Shown piece after piece: positions 45,183 to 53,389 of a stretch of 64,000 nucleotides of DNA. This stretch comes from CADCVT01 sp036389155. Lineage in GTDB: Bacteria; Actinomycetota; Thermoleophilia; Solirubrobacterales; Solirubrobacteraceae. The notes under the pieces were generated by a model. The model did no database searches, had not been told where the DNA came from, and worked only from the letters and a program-made list of their open reading frames with translations. Position 1 is the first letter of the stretch. Every line of letters begins with the position of its first letter. The DNA lies in assembly GCA_036389155.1 (NCBI GenBank), contig DASVQN010000017.1, positions 138,017 to 202,016 on the forward strand, in the 5' to 3' direction. The position numbers were made by a program, and so were the translations under genes.

Positions 45183-46037
45183 ATGCCGCCGTGGATGCGC
45201 CGCCTGTCCACCCTCCCGTTCCGCGGGTGGCTGCTCGCCGCCGCGGGCGTACTCATCCTTCTCGTCGCGGGCCTGTTCTGGCTTCGCGACTCCTCGCTCG
45301 TCGCGGTCGACAAGGTCCAGATCACCGGCGCGAGCGGCCCGGACGCGCCGAAGATCGAGTCCGCTCTGCGCGACGTCGCCCGCGACATGACGACCCTCCA
45401 CGTCCGCGAGGACGAGCTGCGCCAGGCGGTCTCGGCGTTCCCGACCGTGGACGACATCGAGGTCGACGGCGACTTCCCGAGCACGCTGCGGATCGAGGTC
45501 GTCGAGCGCGAGCCGGTCGCCGTCGTGGGGGAGGGCGACGACAAGATGCCGGTGACCGCCGGCGGAACCGTCCTGCGCGGCGCCACCGCGCCCGACGACC
45601 TGCCGCTGATCGACGACTCGCACGCCGAGGCCGTCCTGGAGCTCCTCGGCGCCGCGCCGCGCCCGCTCCTGCGCCGGGCCGAGCGCGCGTTCGCGGGCGA
45701 GCGCGGCCTGACGGTCCGGATGGCCGACGGCCCCGTCCTGTACTTCGGCACCGCCTCGGAACTGCAGGCGAAGTGGGCCGCGGCGGCCCGCGTCCTCGCC
45801 GACCCGACGGCCGAGGGCGCCACCTACGTCGACGTCCGCGTCCCGGAGCGGACGGCCGCGGGCGGGCTCGCCCCGCTGGCCGACGACGGCGACGACGAGC
45901 AGGACGTCCCGCCCGCGACGGGCGTCGCCGCGCCGGGCGCGACGACGACACCTGCCGAGCCGCCAGCGAGCACGGCGACGACCACGCCGGCCACGGCCGC
46001 GCCGCCGGCCACGACCGCCCCCGCGACGACGCCGTGA
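45183..46037 (+). CDS. ftsQ: Cell division protein FtsQ-like (POTRA domain)
   Basis: A 284-residue bitopic membrane protein in the ftsQ position just before ftsZ. A short cytoplasmic N-terminus and one membrane helix (GWLLAAAGVLILLVAGLFWL, about residues 15-34) precede a POTRA domain (SSLVAVDKVQITGASG, then LHVREDELRQAVSAFPTVDD and FPSTLRIEVVEREPVAVV). After the FtsQ/DivIB domain comes an acidic linker and a Thr/Ala/Pro-rich tail (about 245-284) like that of the FtsL here. FtsQ scaffolds FtsL and FtsB. The start is placed at the ATG 30 bases after the clpP stop; because of the clpP frameshift the same frame is open far upstream. Confidence 0.88.
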   Translation: MPPWMRRLSTLPFRGWLLAAAGVLILLVAGLFWLRDSSLVAVDKVQITGASGPDAPKIESALRDVARDMTTLHVREDELRQAVSAFPTVDDIEVDGDFPSTLRIEVVEREPVAVVGEGDDKMPVTAGGTVLRGATAPDDLPLIDDSHAEAVLELLGAAPRPLLRRAERAFAGERGLTVRMADGPVLYFGTASELQAKWAAAARVLADPTAEGATYVDVRVPERTAAGGLAPLADDGDDEQDVPPATGVAAPGATTTPAEPPASTATTTPATAAPPATTAPATTP

Positions 46038-46190
46038 GACCCGCCGCGAACCCGCATCCCGCTGCGGTTTCGCGACGTTCGGCGGCAGGCTCGACCTCGA
46101 CTGGAGGTTGAATGCACCCGGAAGGCGTTTCTCCTGCTCGTGTCGAGGGTTGGGCGTTCTGCAACTGTCATTGCAGCGCTAGACTCCGCG

Positions 46191-46220
46191 TTGACTTTCG
46201 TCGTTGCCCGTGCATACCGT
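46191..46220 (+). promoter_or_regulatory. ftsZ promoter
   Basis: The 251-base gap 46038-46288 contains TTGACT (46191-46196), an 18-base spacer and TACCGT (46215-46220), the best -35/-10 pair in the window. It predicts a leader of about 62 bases. The -10 hexamer is identical to that proposed for mraZ. ftsZ would then be expressed separately from the upstream wall genes. No terminator is obvious after ftsQ. Confidence 0.65.
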
Positions 46221-46288
46221 GGCTTGCGCCCTCCGGGGCCTCTTGGCCTGGAAACCCTCAACGCTAACTCAAGGGTCGGACGCCTAAC

Positions 46289-47374
46289 ATGGAATCGAGC
46301 GGCAGCTACCTCGCCGTCATCAAGGTCGTCGGAGTCGGCGGCGGCGGCACCAACGCGGTGAACCGCATGGTCGACGCGGGCCTCAGGGGCGTCGAGTTCA
46401 TCGCTGCCAACACGGATGCGCAGGCGCTCGCGATGTGCGACGCCGACATCAAGCTGAACATCGGCCACGAGCTGACGAAGGGCCTCGGCGCCGGCGCCAG
46501 CCCCGACATCGGCACCGGCGCCGCGCACGAGTCGCGCGACGACATCAAGGAGGCGCTCAAGGGCGCGGACATGGTGTTCGTCACCGCGGGCGAGGGCGGC
46601 GGCACCGGCACGGGCGCCGCGCCCGTCATCGCCGAGATCGCCAAGGAGGAGATCGGCGCGCTCACCGTCGGCGTCGTCACGAAGCCGTTCGGCTTCGAGG
46701 GCACGCAGCGGACGCGGCAGGCCGAGGAGGGCATCGCGCGCCTGCGCGAGGTCGTCGACACCCTCATCGTGATCCCGAACGAGAAGCTGCTGGCGATCGT
46801 CGAGCGCCGCACCTCGATCCTCGACGCGTTCCGGCTCGCGGACGACGTCCTGCGCCAGGGCGTCCAGGGCATCACCGACCTCATCACCATCCCCGGCCTC
46901 ATCAACCTGGACTTCGCCGACGTGCGGACGATCATGTCCGACGCGGGCTCCGCGCTGATGGGGATCGGCATGGGCTCCGGCGAGAGCCGCGCCGCCGAGG
47001 CCGCCAAGACGGCGATCTCCTCGCCGCTCCTGGAGGAGTCGGTCGAGGGCGCGACGGGCGTCCTGCTGAACATCACCGGCGGGCGCGACCTCGGCCTGTT
47101 CGAGGTCAACGAGGCGGCCGAGATCGTCTCGAGCGCATCGAGCAGCGACTCGAACATCATCTTCGGCGCCGTGATCGACGAGACGATGGGCGAGGACGTC
47201 CGCGTCACGGTCATCGCGACCGGGTTCGACCGGGCCCAGCGCCCGCGCGCGGTGCGCGACGAGCTGCGGACCGGCCGGCGCGACCGCGAGGTCCGCCTCG
47301 ACGACCGCCAGCGCTCGAGCCTCGAGATCTCCGACGACGAGATCGACATCCCGCCGTTCCTGCGCGACCGGTAG
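46289..47374 (+). CDS. ftsZ: Cell division GTPase FtsZ
   Basis: Tubulin-like GTPase forming the Z-ring. The 361-residue protein shows IKVVGVGGGGTNAVNRMV, the G-box GGGTGTG at 103-109, TKPFGFEG and the T7 synergy loop NLDFAD (206-211), then IIFGAVIDETMGEDVRVTVI. The C-terminal linker is very short (about 45 residues) and ends in DIPPFLRDR, the actinobacterial-type C-terminal peptide that binds partners. No ftsA is present between ftsQ and ftsZ, as usual for actinobacteria, where SepF replaces it; sepF is not seen downstream here. Confidence 0.98.
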   Translation: MESSGSYLAVIKVVGVGGGGTNAVNRMVDAGLRGVEFIAANTDAQALAMCDADIKLNIGHELTKGLGAGASPDIGTGAAHESRDDIKEALKGADMVFVTAGEGGGTGTGAAPVIAEIAKEEIGALTVGVVTKPFGFEGTQRTRQAEEGIARLREVVDTLIVIPNEKLLAIVERRTSILDAFRLADDVLRQGVQGITDLITIPGLINLDFADVRTIMSDAGSALMGIGMGSGESRAAEAAKTAISSPLLEESVEGATGVLLNITGGRDLGLFEVNEAAEIVSSASSSDSNIIFGAVIDETMGEDVRVTVIATGFDRAQRPRAVRDELRTGRRDREVRLDDRQRSSLEISDDEIDIPPFLRDR

Positions 47375-47474
47375 CGCCGCCGCGCCAGGCCCCGCACGTC
47401 GCGGGTCCGTCCAGGTTGAAGATCGTCACTTTGGGGTATTGCGCTCCGTCCTCCCGCCGTGGGAAGGTCGGCTC

Positions 47475-47681
47475 ATGCAGAAGCCGGCGAAGATGACCAC
47501 GGATGAACTGGCCGAGCACCTGTCGCTGCTGACGGTGGCGTCGCGTGAGGACCTGGACGAGCTCCTCACGGATCTGCTCTGCCACGTCTACCGGACCAAG
47601 GACTCCCAGAACTCGTAGATCGCGCTCAAGTCGGCGCGGCGCAGCGTCGAAGAGATCGTGGGCAGGATGCCCACGCGGTAG
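47475..47681 (+). pseudogene. Small ORF interrupted by an in-frame TAG
   Basis: ATG at 47475 opens 47 codons (MQKPAKMTTDELAEHLSLLT, then REDLDELLTDLLCHVYRTKD) to a TAG at 47616-47618. The same frame then continues with sensible coding (IALKSARRSVEEIVGRMPTR) to a second TAG ending at 47681. The charge pattern suggests one helical protein of about 68 residues broken by a nonsense codon, or two pieces. No family recognised. It lies just after ftsZ, at the border of a region with weaker codon bias. Confidence 0.5.
47657..47675 (+). terminator. Perfect hairpin after the interrupted small ORF
   Basis: CGTGGGCA (47657-47664) and TGCCCACG (47668-47675) form a perfect 8-base stem with a 3-base loop, overlapping the end of the interrupted ORF. 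It could end the ftsZ transcript. No T-run follows. Confidence 0.4.
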
Positions 47682-47737
47682 AAGACTGCGATCGCGCCCC
47701 GGAAGGCGAGGACCTACGCCCACGTTCCGGAGTCCCG

Positions 47738-49015
47738 ATGCGTCTCTACCTGCTCGCCTTTCTTGTAGTCGCCGCATGCGCCGGCCTCCTGGGTCCCTCC
47801 GCGGCGACGGCCGAGATACGAACCGCCGAGGGCGACGATCCTCGAGATCAGCCCGAGAATCTGTCCGGACCCCGCCGGGCGGACATCGAGCAGGTCCGGG
47901 TTTCCTACGACAGCGGCGGCTCGCTGGAGGTCACCGGGCGCTTCTACGAAGCTCTGACCCCCCAGAGCGGCTCGTACTCCTGGGATGTAGCGGTCGGGAG
48001 CGTTGCTCGTGAAGCGGCGACATATCGCGACAAGCCGTCGTGCTCGGCAGGCGCACCGGGCGACCCCACCGCGTATGGGTGGATCACGCCCGACTCCGCA
48101 AGCGCGCCGTCCTTGCGCGTAAACGGCTACGAGGGCACTGTGACCGGCACTCGGACGTTCTCGTCGGACAAGCGCGAGGTCCGCTTTTCATTTGCCCATG
48201 CGGCGCTCGCCGGCCGGGACTACCGATGCGTCACGTACAGCTCGCTGTACACGCCGGATCCGGACGGACACTGCTCGCCCTCGGACAACAACTGCGAGCG
48301 AATCAGCTACCGGTACACCTACGACACCGTCGACCCCTTCTACTTTCATGGGTTCGAGCCGCCGCCGAGCCCCCCGGCCCCTGCGTGCGACGACCACGTG
48401 GATAACGACGGCGACGGCGCGACTGACTATCCGTTCGACGAGGGCTGCTCGGAAACCACCGCGGCCAGCGAGGCAAACCCGCCATGCAACGACGGCTTCG
48501 ACAACGACGGGGACGGCAAAACCGACTACCAGAACGACGACGGCTGCTCGTACGATCGCCACGGTAGCTCGGAGGGGCCGCCTCCGACGGAGTGCGCCAA
48601 TCGACGCGACGACGATGGGGACGGCAACGTCGATCTCAAGGATCCCGGGTGTCGCGGCAAGGCCGCCTCCGCGAGCGAGGTCGATCCCGCAGCAGTCCCA
48701 TCGCGGTTTCGCTTATCGCGGGTCAAGGTGACGCGCTGCGGCATCGACACGGAGGTCCAAGTACTTCCCGATCTGGCGCCGCTCCGCGTGTTTCCGTTCA
48801 AGAAGGTCGTCATCACCGTACGGCGGGGCGCCTTCAAGAGGACGCATCGCGCGCGACTAGGGAACGACCGCGCGTACCGCTTCGGCCTCCTGCGGCCGGG
48901 GCGGTACACGGTGACCGGGTACTACCCCGGCGATGCATGGAGGCTCCGGTCGAAGCCGCACACGCGGCACGTGACGGTGCCCCGACGGCCGTGTGCGAGC
49001 CGTTCGGTCGGGTGA
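47738..49015 (+). CDS. Secreted protein with three Cys-bracketed DNDGDG calcium-binding repeats
   Basis: A 425-residue secreted protein (signal peptide LLAFLVVAACAGLLGPSAATA). The N-terminal half is beta-rich with paired Cys. The centre has three copies of a C-x-D-x-x-DNDGDG-x-x-D repeat ending in GC: ACDDHVDNDGDGATDY, CNDGFDNDGDGKTDY and CANRRDDDGDGNVDLKDPGC. Such Cys-flanked repeats bind calcium and occur in secreted proteins of many bacteria. The C-terminal domain has a RYTVTGYYPG-type beta sandwich. Codon bias is weaker than in the flanking ftsZ and gcvT genes, which suggests a separate history. Function unknown. Confidence 0.82.
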   Translation: MRLYLLAFLVVAACAGLLGPSAATAEIRTAEGDDPRDQPENLSGPRRADIEQVRVSYDSGGSLEVTGRFYEALTPQSGSYSWDVAVGSVAREAATYRDKPSCSAGAPGDPTAYGWITPDSASAPSLRVNGYEGTVTGTRTFSSDKREVRFSFAHAALAGRDYRCVTYSSLYTPDPDGHCSPSDNNCERISYRYTYDTVDPFYFHGFEPPPSPPAPACDDHVDNDGDGATDYPFDEGCSETTAASEANPPCNDGFDNDGDGKTDYQNDDGCSYDRHGSSEGPPPTECANRRDDDGDGNVDLKDPGCRGKAASASEVDPAAVPSRFRLSRVKVTRCGIDTEVQVLPDLAPLRVFPFKKVVITVRRGAFKRTHRARLGNDRAYRFGLLRPGRYTVTGYYPGDAWRLRSKPHTRHVTVPRRPCASRSVG

Positions 49016-49032
49016 GCGAACGCCCGCTCCGT

Positions 49033-49041
49033 TGGTAGCCT
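49033..49041 (+). promoter_or_regulatory. Extended -10 element for gcvT
   Basis: TGGTAGCCT matches an extended -10 (TGn plus TAnnnT) and ends 10 bases before the gcvT ATG, predicting a leaderless or almost leaderless transcript. The 36-base gap leaves no room for a glycine riboswitch. Confidence 0.45.
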
Positions 49042-49051
49042 CGGCGGGCCG

Positions 49052-50125
49052 ATGGCCGCGTCCGCCGACACGCTGAAGCACACCGCGCTCCACGATCGGC
49101 ACGTCGACGCCGGGGCGAAGATGGTGCCCTTCGCCGGCTGGCACATGCCGGTCCAGTACGAGGGGATCCGGCAGGAGCACGTTGCCGTGCGGCGCGCGGC
49201 CGGCGTCTTCGACGTCAGCCACATGGGCGAGATCGAGACGCGGGGGTCGGGTGCGCAGGCGCTCCTCCAGCGACTCCTGTCCAACGACGTCGCGAAGATC
49301 GCCGTCGGCGGGGCGCAGTACAGCGTCCTGTGCCGCGAGGACGGCGGGGTCCTCGACGACCTCTTCACGTACCGGCTCGCCGAGGACCGCTACCTCACCG
49401 TCACCAACGCCTCGAACCACGACAAGGACCTCGCGTGGTTCCAGCGCCATGCGGCCGAGGCCGACGACGTCGAGATCCTCGACCGACACGGCGCCTACGC
49501 GATGCTCGCCGTTCAGGGGCCGAAGGCGCGGGGGATCGTCGCGGAGGTGGTCGGGGAGGAACTGCCGGGGAGGTTCAAGGTGGTGCAGCGCGGCGACGTG
49601 CTCGTCTGCGGTACCGGCTACACCGGCGAGGACGGCGTCGAGCTCCTGCTGCCGCCGGGCGAGGCGGGCGGGATCTGGGACGCTCTGCTCGAGCGCGGGG
49701 TCACGCCGGTCGGCCTCGCCGCCCGCGACACCCTGCGGCTTGAGGTCTGCTTCCACCTCTACGGCAACGACCTGATGGAGGAGCGCGGCCCGATCGAGGC
49801 CCGGCTCGGCTGGTGCTGCAAGGAGGAGACGGGCTTCATCGGCAGCGAGGCGGTCGCGCGCGCCCGCGCGGAAGGCCCGCGCGAGAAGCTGGCGCCGTTC
49901 GTCCTGACCGGCCCCGGCATCGCGCGCCAGGGCAACGAGGTCGTCGGCGGCGGGGTGGTCACCAGCGGGACGATGAGCCCCTGCCTCGAGGTCGGCATCG
50001 GCATGGCCTACCTCCCGCCCGAGCGCGCCGAGCCGGGAACCGAGATCGAGATCGACGTGCGCGGGAAGACCCGGACGGCGCGCGTCGAGCGCAAGCCCCT
50101 GTACACACCCGAGGAGAGCAGCTGA
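49052..50125 (+). CDS. gcvT: Glycine cleavage system T protein (aminomethyltransferase)
   Basis: Transfers the methylene group of the lipoyl-bound aminomethyl intermediate to tetrahydrofolate, releasing ammonia. The 357-residue protein has the GcvT pattern LHDRHVDAGAKMVPFAGWHM, RAAGVFDVSHMGEIE, YSVLCREDGGVLDDLFTYRL, YTGEDGVELLLP and GLAARDTLRLEVCFHLYGND. Length is normal. It heads a tight operon: its stop shares bases with the gcvH ATG. Confidence 0.97.
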   Translation: MAASADTLKHTALHDRHVDAGAKMVPFAGWHMPVQYEGIRQEHVAVRRAAGVFDVSHMGEIETRGSGAQALLQRLLSNDVAKIAVGGAQYSVLCREDGGVLDDLFTYRLAEDRYLTVTNASNHDKDLAWFQRHAAEADDVEILDRHGAYAMLAVQGPKARGIVAEVVGEELPGRFKVVQRGDVLVCGTGYTGEDGVELLLPPGEAGGIWDALLERGVTPVGLAARDTLRLEVCFHLYGNDLMEERGPIEARLGWCCKEETGFIGSEAVARARAEGPREKLAPFVLTGPGIARQGNEVVGGGVVTSGTMSPCLEVGIGMAYLPPERAEPGTEIEIDVRGKTRTARVERKPLYTPEESS

Positions 50126-50511
50126 TGGCCGAGGCCTCGTACCCCGACGACCTGCTGTACCACGCCGATCACGACTGGGTGCGGATCGAGGGCGACACGG
50201 CCGTCTTCGGGATCACCTGGTTCGCGCAGGACGCCCTCGGCGAGGTCGTGTTCTTCGACCCGCCGGAGGTCGGCTCGAACGTCACGGCGGGCGAGTCCTA
50301 CGCTGAGGTGGAGTCGGTCAAGGCGGTCTCCGACGTGATCGCGCCCCTCAGCGGCGAGATCGTCGAGGTCAATCTCGCCCTGGGCGACACGCCGGAGCAC
50401 ATCAACGACGACCCCTACGGCGACGGTTGGATGGTGAAGGTCCAGCTGTCGGACCCCGCGGAGAAGGACTCGCTCCTCGACGCGGCCGCCTACCAAGCGA
50501 CCTTGGGATGA
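50125..50511 (+). CDS. gcvH: Glycine cleavage system H protein
   Basis: Lipoyl carrier shuttling the aminomethyl group between P, T and L proteins. The 128-residue protein has YHADHDWVRIEGDTAVFGIT and the lipoylation site EVESVKAVSDV (Lys), followed by GEIVEVNLAL and INDDPYGDGWMVKV, all diagnostic. It overlaps gcvT by one base and gcvPA by four. Confidence 0.97.
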   Translation: MAEASYPDDLLYHADHDWVRIEGDTAVFGITWFAQDALGEVVFFDPPEVGSNVTAGESYAEVESVKAVSDVIAPLSGEIVEVNLALGDTPEHINDDPYGDGWMVKVQLSDPAEKDSLLDAAAYQATLG

Positions 50512-51869
50512 CCCAGTACACCTCCGTCACCGACGCCGACCTGCGCGAGATGCTCGCGACGATCGGCGTGGGCTCGATCGACGAGCTCTTCGACCGCCAG
50601 ATCCCCGCGGGCGTGCGCCTGGACCGCGCGCTCGACCTGCCCTCCGGCCTCCCGGAGCAGGAGGTCTACGCGCTGCTGCGCGACCTGGCCGCGAAGAACA
50701 CCTCGACGGAGGACGAGATCACGTTCCTGGGCGCCGGCATGTACGACACGTACGTCCCGGCGATCATGGACATGCTGATGGAGCGCTCGGAGTTCCTGAC
50801 GCCCTACACGCCGTACCAGCCGGAGATCTCGCAGGGCGGGCTGCAGGTGATGTTCGAGTACCAGACGGCAATCAGCGAGCTGACGGCCCTCCCCGTCTCC
50901 AACGCGTCCGTGTACGAGGGTCCGAGCGCGCTCGCCGCCGCCGGTTACCTCGCCAAGCTCGCCAACGGCAAGCGGCGGTTCGTCGTGAGCGCGGGCGTGC
51001 ACCCGCACAGCCGCGAGACGCTGCGCACGATGGCCCACGGCTACGGGATGGAGGTCGTCGAGGTCCCGCTGCGCGACGGCGTCACGGACGCGGACGCGTG
51101 GGCGGCCGCGATCGACGGCGAGACGTCCGCGGTGTTTGTGGCGCAGCCGAACTTCCTGGGCGCGGTCGAGGACGTCGAGGCGCTGGCGGGCGCGGCGAAG
51201 GACTCTCCGGCCGTCGTCGTGGCGCAGGTCGACCCGCTCACGCTTGGCATCCTCAAGCCGCCGGGCGAGTGCGGCGTCGACGTCGCCGTGGGGGAGGGTC
51301 AGCAGCTCGGCAACAAGCTCGACTTCGGCGGCCCGTCCTTCGGGTTCTTCGCGGCCACCGAGGCCTACCTGCGCCGGATGCCCGGCCGCATCGCCGGCGA
51401 GACGACGGACGTCGACGGCAAGCGCGGCTTCGTCCTCACCCTTCAGACCCGCGAGCAGCACATCCGCCGCGAGAAGGCGACCTCCAACATCTGCACCGCG
51501 CAGGCGCTCAACGCGCTCGGCGGCGTCGTGTACCTGTCGTGGCTCGGCCGTGAGGGGATCGTCGAGCTCGGTGACCTCCTCCTGCAGCGCACCGCGTACG
51601 CCCGCGAGCGGCTCGGCGCGCTCGACGGCGTCGAGCTGCTGCACGAGCAGCCGGTGATCCGCGAGTTCGCCGTCAAGCTGGACGCGCCGGTCAAGCGTGT
51701 GATCGCGCGCTGCCAGGACGAGGGCGTCAACCCGGGCCACGCGCTGGAGGACGACGGGCTGCTCGTCGCCCTGACCGAGCGCCGGTCGCGGGCGGACATC
51801 GACCGCCTGGCGGACGTCCTGGGCGCCGCGGTCGCCGCGGAGCGCAGCGCGGTGGGGGCGACGGCATGA
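50508..51869 (+). CDS. gcvPA: Glycine decarboxylase P protein, N-terminal subunit
   Basis: First half of the two-subunit pyridoxal-phosphate glycine decarboxylase. The 453-residue protein shows MLATIGVGSIDELFDRQIP, FLGAGMYDTYVPAIM, TPYTPYQPEISQGGLQVMFE and YQTAISELTALPVSNASVYE, which are GcvPA signatures, and later FGGPSFGFFAA and ATSNICTAQALNAL. It lacks the PLP lysine, which is in gcvPB. The two-gene P protein is the form usual in many Gram-positives and archaea, unlike the single 950-residue P protein of E. coli. Confidence 0.96.
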   Translation: MTQYTSVTDADLREMLATIGVGSIDELFDRQIPAGVRLDRALDLPSGLPEQEVYALLRDLAAKNTSTEDEITFLGAGMYDTYVPAIMDMLMERSEFLTPYTPYQPEISQGGLQVMFEYQTAISELTALPVSNASVYEGPSALAAAGYLAKLANGKRRFVVSAGVHPHSRETLRTMAHGYGMEVVEVPLRDGVTDADAWAAAIDGETSAVFVAQPNFLGAVEDVEALAGAAKDSPAVVVAQVDPLTLGILKPPGECGVDVAVGEGQQLGNKLDFGGPSFGFFAATEAYLRRMPGRIAGETTDVDGKRGFVLTLQTREQHIRREKATSNICTAQALNALGGVVYLSWLGREGIVELGDLLLQRTAYARERLGALDGVELLHEQPVIREFAVKLDAPVKRVIARCQDEGVNPGHALEDDGLLVALTERRSRADIDRLADVLGAAVAAERSAVGATA

Positions 51870-53389
51870 CCGTCACGATCTTCGAGAAGGGCCGGACCGG
51901 CCGCCGCGCGTTCGTCGCGCCCGAGCTCGACGTCCCCGAGAAGCCGCGCGACGAGCTGCTGCCCCAGCGCTTCCAGCGCGCCGAGCCGCCGCGGCTGCCC
52001 GAGGTGAGCGAGCCCGAGATCGTCCGCCACTACGTGAACCTGTCCAAGAAGAACTTCGACCTGGACTCGGGCTTCTATCCGCTCGGCTCGTGCACGATGA
52101 AGCACAACCCGCGCCTGCACGAGCGGGTCGCGGGGCTCGCCGGCTTCGCCCGGCTGCACCCGCTGCAGGACCCCCGCCGCGCCCAGGGCGCGCTGGAGCT
52201 GATGTGGAACCTCGAGCGGTCGCTGAGCGAGGTGTCCGGGCTGCCGCACGTCTCGCTGCAGCCGAGCGCGGGCTCGCACGGCGAGACCGCCGGCGTCCTG
52301 CTCACGCGCGCCTACCACGAGGACCGCGGGCAGACGCGGCACAAGGTGCTCACGCCCGACACCGCGCACGGGACGAACCCGGCGACGGTCACGATGGCGG
52401 GGCTCGAGGTCGTGAAGGTCGGCACGAACCCGGACGGCGGCGTGGACCTCGACGACCTGCGGGCGAAGGCCGACGAGGACGTCGCGCTGCTCATGCTGAC
52501 GAACCCGAACACGCTCGGCCTGTTCGACCCGAACATCGAGGAGATCGCCAAGATCGTCCACGACGTCGGGGCGATCCTCTACTACGACGGGGCGAACCTG
52601 AACGCCGTGATGGGGCGGACGCGGCCCGGCGACATGGGCTTCGACATCGTCCACTTCAACCTGCACAAGACGTTCACGCAGCCGCACGGCGGCGGCGGGC
52701 CGGGGAGCGGGCCGATCGCGGTGAGCGACCGGATCGAGCCGTACCTGATGGTGCCGCGGGTCGTGCGGTCCTCCGGCGACGGGAACGGGACGGCGCCCTC
52801 GTTCGACCTCGTCGAGGACGGGCACCCGAAGGCGATCGGCCGCCTGCGCGGCTTCCAGGGGAACTTCGGGACATTCGTGCGCTCGTACGCGTACATCCGC
52901 TCGCTCGGCGCCGAGGGGCTGCAGGACGCCTCCGAGGTGGCGGTGCTCAACGCGAACTACCTGCTGGCGCGGATCCGCGAGGAGGCCGGGGACCTGCTGC
53001 CGCTCGCGTTCGGGCGCTTCTGCATGCACGAGTTCTGCCTGTCGGGCGCGCCGATGAAGCGCGAGCTGCAGATCAAGACGCTCGACCTCGCCAAGCGCCT
53101 GCTCGACCACGGCTTCCACCCGCCGACCGTCTACTTCCCGCTGCTCGTCGACGAGGCGCTCCTCGTCGAGCCGACCGAGACGGAGACGAAGGAGACGCTC
53201 GACGAGTTCGCCGAGGCGATCGGGGCGATCCTGCGCGAGGCGCGCGAGGACCCGGAGCTCGCGCGCAACGCGCCGTACGACACGCCGGTGCGACGCCTCG
53301 ACGAGGCCGGCGCGGCGAAGCGCCCCCGGCTGCGCCAGTCGGTGGCTGACGCGGACCGACCAGCGCGAGCCAGCCGCCAGCCCCTGTAG
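51866..53389 (+). CDS. gcvPB: Glycine decarboxylase P protein, C-terminal PLP-binding subunit
   Basis: Catalytic half of the P protein. The 507-residue protein has YPLGSCTMKHNPRLHERVA, PSAGSHGETAGVLLTRAYH, PDTAHGTNPATVTMAG, YYDGANLNAVMGRTRPGDMG and the PLP-binding lysine in HFNLHKTFTQPHGGGGPGSG. The C-terminal 25 residues are a variable Arg/Ala tail. It overlaps gcvPA by 4 bases and tyrS by 1. The L protein (lpd) is shared with other complexes and is not present here. Confidence 0.96.
   Translation: MTVTIFEKGRTGRRAFVAPELDVPEKPRDELLPQRFQRAEPPRLPEVSEPEIVRHYVNLSKKNFDLDSGFYPLGSCTMKHNPRLHERVAGLAGFARLHPLQDPRRAQGALELMWNLERSLSEVSGLPHVSLQPSAGSHGETAGVLLTRAYHEDRGQTRHKVLTPDTAHGTNPATVTMAGLEVVKVGTNPDGGVDLDDLRAKADEDVALLMLTNPNTLGLFDPNIEEIAKIVHDVGAILYYDGANLNAVMGRTRPGDMGFDIVHFNLHKTFTQPHGGGGPGSGPIAVSDRIEPYLMVPRVVRSSGDGNGTAPSFDLVEDGHPKAIGRLRGFQGNFGTFVRSYAYIRSLGAEGLQDASEVAVLNANYLLARIREEAGDLLPLAFGRFCMHEFCLSGAPMKRELQIKTLDLAKRLLDHGFHPPTVYFPLLVDEALLVEPTETETKETLDEFAEAIGAILREAREDPELARNAPYDTPVRRLDEAGAAKRPRLRQSVADADRPARASRQPL

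Noticed and set aside
44523..46037. A 504-codon ClpP-FtsQ fusion protein
   Set aside because: The middle part is nonsense translation caused by the clpP frameshift; the true ClpP C-terminus continues in another frame, and FtsQ has its own start.
49016..49051. Glycine riboswitch upstream of gcvT
   Set aside because: The gap is only 36 bases and a -10 element adjoins the start codon.
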